Shown here one piece after another: positions 6,620-8,415 of a DNA stretch of 8,415 nt. The DNA comes from an uncultured Succinivibrio sp. (GTDB lineage Bacteria > Pseudomonadota > Gammaproteobacteria > Enterobacterales > Succinivibrionaceae). The notes beneath the pieces were generated by a model. The model did no database searches. It saw only the letters and a program-made list of their open reading frames with translations, and had not been told where the DNA came from. The stretch's first letter is position 1, and the number at the start of each line of letters is the position of its first letter. The stretch lies in the NCBI GenBank assembly GCA_902772715.1, contig CACYBT010000262.1, forward strand, positions 1 to 8,415, read 5' to 3'. A program made the translations under genes and the position numbers.

Positions 6620-7339
6620 TCAGAGGATCTTGGCTAAAAATTCCTTAGTACGTTCATGTTGCGGATTGCTGAACATCTCTTCAGGAGCAGAATCCTCCAG
6701 AATTTTCCCATGATCCACAAACAGAACTCGATCAGCCACCTGACGGGCAAATCCCATTTCATGGGTAACACACATCATGGTCATGCCAGACTGCGCCAAA
6801 TCCTTCATAACATCCAAAACCTCATTGACCATTTCAGGATCAAGAGCGGAAGTAGGCTCATCAAAAAGCATCACCATAGGTTCCATAGCCAGAGCTCTGG
6901 CAATGGCCACACGCTGCTGCTGACCTCCTGACAACTGAGATGGAAAAGACTTGGCCTTTTCGGCAAGACCTACCCTCACTAAAAGTTCCATGGCATTGTG
7001 TTCAGCCTCTTCACGCGTCTTTTTACGCACATTTATAGGGGCTACAGTAATATTGTCAAGCACGCTCATATGCGGAAAAAGATTGAAATGCTGAAACACC
7101 ATGCCCACTTCAGCACGAACCTGATTAATGTTGGTTTTGGCATTGATGGTCTGGCCGTTGATGGTGATAGTGCCTGAGGAAGGAACCTCAAGATAATTGA
7201 CACAGCGCAGAAGTGTACTCTTGCCCGAGCCTGATGGTCCTATAACCACCACCACTTCACTCTTTTTGACATGAAGATCAATGCCCTTTAAGATCTCATT
7301 GGAGCCAAAACTTTTATGCAGACCTTTGATAACTATCAT
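6620..7339 (-). CDS. Polar amino acid ABC transporter ATP-binding protein (GlnQ/HisP type)
   Basis: This cytoplasmic ATPase drives uptake through the permease encoded just upstream. At 239 residues it has the family's usual size and all ABC motifs in order: Walker A GPSGSGKST (34-42), Q-loop Gln83 in VFQHFNLFPHM, signature LSGGQQQR (136-143), Walker B VMLFDEP (156-162), D-loop SALD (164-167) and switch His193 in VTHEMGFA. The HFNLFPH segment, the VTHEMGFAR segment and the absence of a C-terminal extension are typical of the GlnQ/HisP/ArtP group. The ATG overlaps the permease stop as ATGA (7336-7339) and the Shine-Dalgarno is weak, so translational coupling is likely. The exact amino acid cannot be read from the ATPase. 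Confidence 0.95.
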   Translation of the reverse strand: MIVIKGLHKSFGSNEILKGIDLHVKKSEVVVVIGPSGSGKSTLLRCVNYLEVPSSGTITINGQTINAKTNINQVRAEVGMVFQHFNLFPHMSVLDNITVAPINVRKKTREEAEHNAMELLVRVGLAEKAKSFPSQLSGGQQQRVAIARALAMEPMVMLFDEPTSALDPEMVNEVLDVMKDLAQSGMTMMCVTHEMGFARQVADRVLFVDHGKILEDSAPEEMFSNPQHERTKEFLAKIL

Positions 7340-8052
7340 TTGTTAGAATTTCCAGAAGAGTTATATTTTTTCTCAAGATAAGCCACAAAACGACTGATGG
7401 TCAGAGTCATCAAGAGGTAAATAATGGCAACCGCAGTCCAGATTTCAAAAGAGCGATAGGTGGCTGCAATAATAAGCTGACCCTTACGGGTCAGTTCCTC
7501 AAAGCCGATAACCGAAACCAATGATGAATCTTTAAGCATAGCAATAAATTCATTACCCAGCTGTGGAATTGTACGTCTGAAAGCCTGAGGAATGACTATC
7601 TTATTCATGGTCTGAGCCCAGGTTAAACCTAAAGAACGCCCGGCCTCAAATTGGCCCCTGTCAATTGACTGGATACCGGCACGGAAAATCTCAGCCACAT
7701 AAGCGCCAGAGTTGATAGAACAGGCGACCACTGCGGCTACATATGGCTCAATACGCATATCTAAAATAGCAGGCAAGGCAAAGTAGATGATAAAAATCTG
7801 AACCAAAAGAGGGGTGCCGCGAATGATATCCACATAAATCTTTGCCGGCAGTCTTATGCATTTATAGCCTGAAAGTTCGGCAATACCCACAAAAAGGCCG
7901 ATAAGACAGCCACAAGATACAGCGACAAGAGTAATCTTTAAGGTTACAAGCGCACCTAACAGCAGCAGACTTAGAGAATTTAAGACAAAATCAACATCTA
8001 GCCCTTCGAAATACATTACTATGCTTTCGAAGAATTCAACTATACTATTCAT
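7336..8052 (-). CDS. Polar amino acid ABC transporter permease (HisM/GlnP type)
   Basis: This inner membrane subunit of an amino acid importer has 238 residues. Hydrophobic segments are visible at about 25-58, 81-98, 103-122, 170-183 and 203-226. Family marks are VDIIRGTPLLVQ (74-85), NSGAYVAEIFRAGIQSI (114-130) and the EAA loop EAGRSLGLTWAQ...IVIPQAFR (136-159), which docks on the ATPase. A single permease gene is seen with one binding protein and one ATPase, which suggests a homodimeric permease as in Gln- or cystine-type systems, unless a second permease lies outside the window. The start is 27 bases after the binding protein stop. No clear Shine-Dalgarno precedes it, so coupling to the upstream gene may matter. 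Confidence 0.93.
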   Translation of the reverse strand: MNSIVEFFESIVMYFEGLDVDFVLNSLSLLLLGALVTLKITLVAVSCGCLIGLFVGIAELSGYKCIRLPAKIYVDIIRGTPLLVQIFIIYFALPAILDMRIEPYVAAVVACSINSGAYVAEIFRAGIQSIDRGQFEAGRSLGLTWAQTMNKIVIPQAFRRTIPQLGNEFIAMLKDSSLVSVIGFEELTRKGQLIIAATYRSFEIWTAVAIIYLLMTLTISRFVAYLEKKYNSSGNSNK

Positions 8053-8079
8053 AAATTATTGTTACATTAAGAGAGGTGC

Positions 8080-8415
8080 TTACTTTTCGACACTAAACCA
8101 CTTTTTGTGGATTTCAACATATTTACCGTTATCCTTAATCTTTTTTAGACCATCATTAATCTTTTCTAAGAGCTCGCTATTATTCTTTGACACCACAATT
8201 CCGTAGTCTTCACCATTTAACATCTGATTTAATTCAGTAAATGATTTGTCCTGTTTGGTGTTTAAAAAGTAAAGATTCACTGGTCTGTCGTTTAGAACAG
8301 CATCACAGCCCTTGGACTTTAACTCTAAAAAAGCCTCAGGTACAGTATTAAAAGCACCGACATTGCCAGAAAGTTCAGCGGCAGTCTTAGCACCTGTAGT
8401 ACCGATCTGTGCACA
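8080..8415 (-). CDS. Amino acid ABC transporter substrate-binding protein, C-terminal part (cut by window edge)
   Basis: The frame is open from the right edge to the TAA at 8080-8082, giving the last 111 residues; the signal peptide and first lobe lie outside. The fragment is typical of the family 3 periplasmic solute-binding fold: AQIGTTGAKTAAEL at the start, FNTVPEAFLELKSKGCDAVLNDRPV (with the hinge/ligand Asp), GEDYGIVVSKNNSELLEKIN, and the end motif IKDNGKYVEIHKKWF. The mature protein should bind a polar amino acid in the periplasm and deliver it to the permease encoded 27 bases downstream. An internal GTG at 8278-8280 lies mid-domain and is not a credible start. The ligand cannot be assigned without the first lobe. 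Confidence 0.93.
   Translation of the reverse strand, partial: CAQIGTTGAKTAAELSGNVGAFNTVPEAFLELKSKGCDAVLNDRPVNLYFLNTKQDKSFTELNQMLNGEDYGIVVSKNNSELLEKINDGLKKIKDNGKYVEIHKKWFSVEK

Noticed and set aside
8021..8206. Plus-strand frame across the permease/binding-protein junction
   Set aside because: It is antisense to two well-supported genes and has no ribosome site or recognisable content.
8278..8280. GTG as a start for a small separate protein of 66 residues
   Set aside because: The frame continues upstream without a stop to the window edge, and the upstream residues are the expected continuation of the binding-protein fold.
1..8415. tRNA, rRNA, CRISPR, insertion sequence or prophage signals
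   Set aside because: No cloverleaf, regular spacer array, transposase-like frame or terminal inverted repeats were found on either strand by eye.

Overview
All eight genes recognised in this window lie on the minus strand, so transcription runs from high to low coordinates. The AT-rich DNA, a proteobacterial AspC-type aminotransferase, a polar amino acid ABC importer, an SrfA-family protein and a lipoprotein with a classical lipobox point to a Gram-negative gammaproteobacterium. Several proteins are rich in cysteine, which would suit an anaerobe; a gut or rumen member of the Succinivibrionaceae is my best guess, from general resemblance only.

Right part (8415 down to 5206), in order of transcription: the C-terminal part of a periplasmic amino acid binding protein (cut by the window edge), a HisM/GlnP-type permease, a GlnQ-type ATPase overlapping the permease by the four bases ATGA, and 34 bases later a MATE-family efflux transporter. 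Spacings are 27, -4 and 34 bases, so this reads as one operon joining an amino acid importer to an exporter.

Middle (5205 to 3797): an aspartate aminotransferase gene, aspC, with its own strong Shine-Dalgarno. A perfect 10-3-10 palindrome lies between plausible -35 and -10 elements, and a clear intrinsic terminator follows the gene.

Left part (3796 to 1): a leader of about 220 bases, then a glycine-zipper lipoprotein, an SrfA-family protein with one transmembrane helix, and an exported protein whose frame stays open to the left edge. The exported protein carries two copies of a domain of about 105 residues, and that domain resembles the C-terminal (predicted periplasmic) domain of the SrfA protein encoded just upstream. 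I read this as an envelope-associated srfA locus: outer membrane lipoprotein, bitopic inner membrane protein, and soluble exported multi-domain partner. This is the least described part of the window. No tRNA, rRNA, CRISPR array or insertion sequence was seen, and no stretch over 300 bases lacks a gene.
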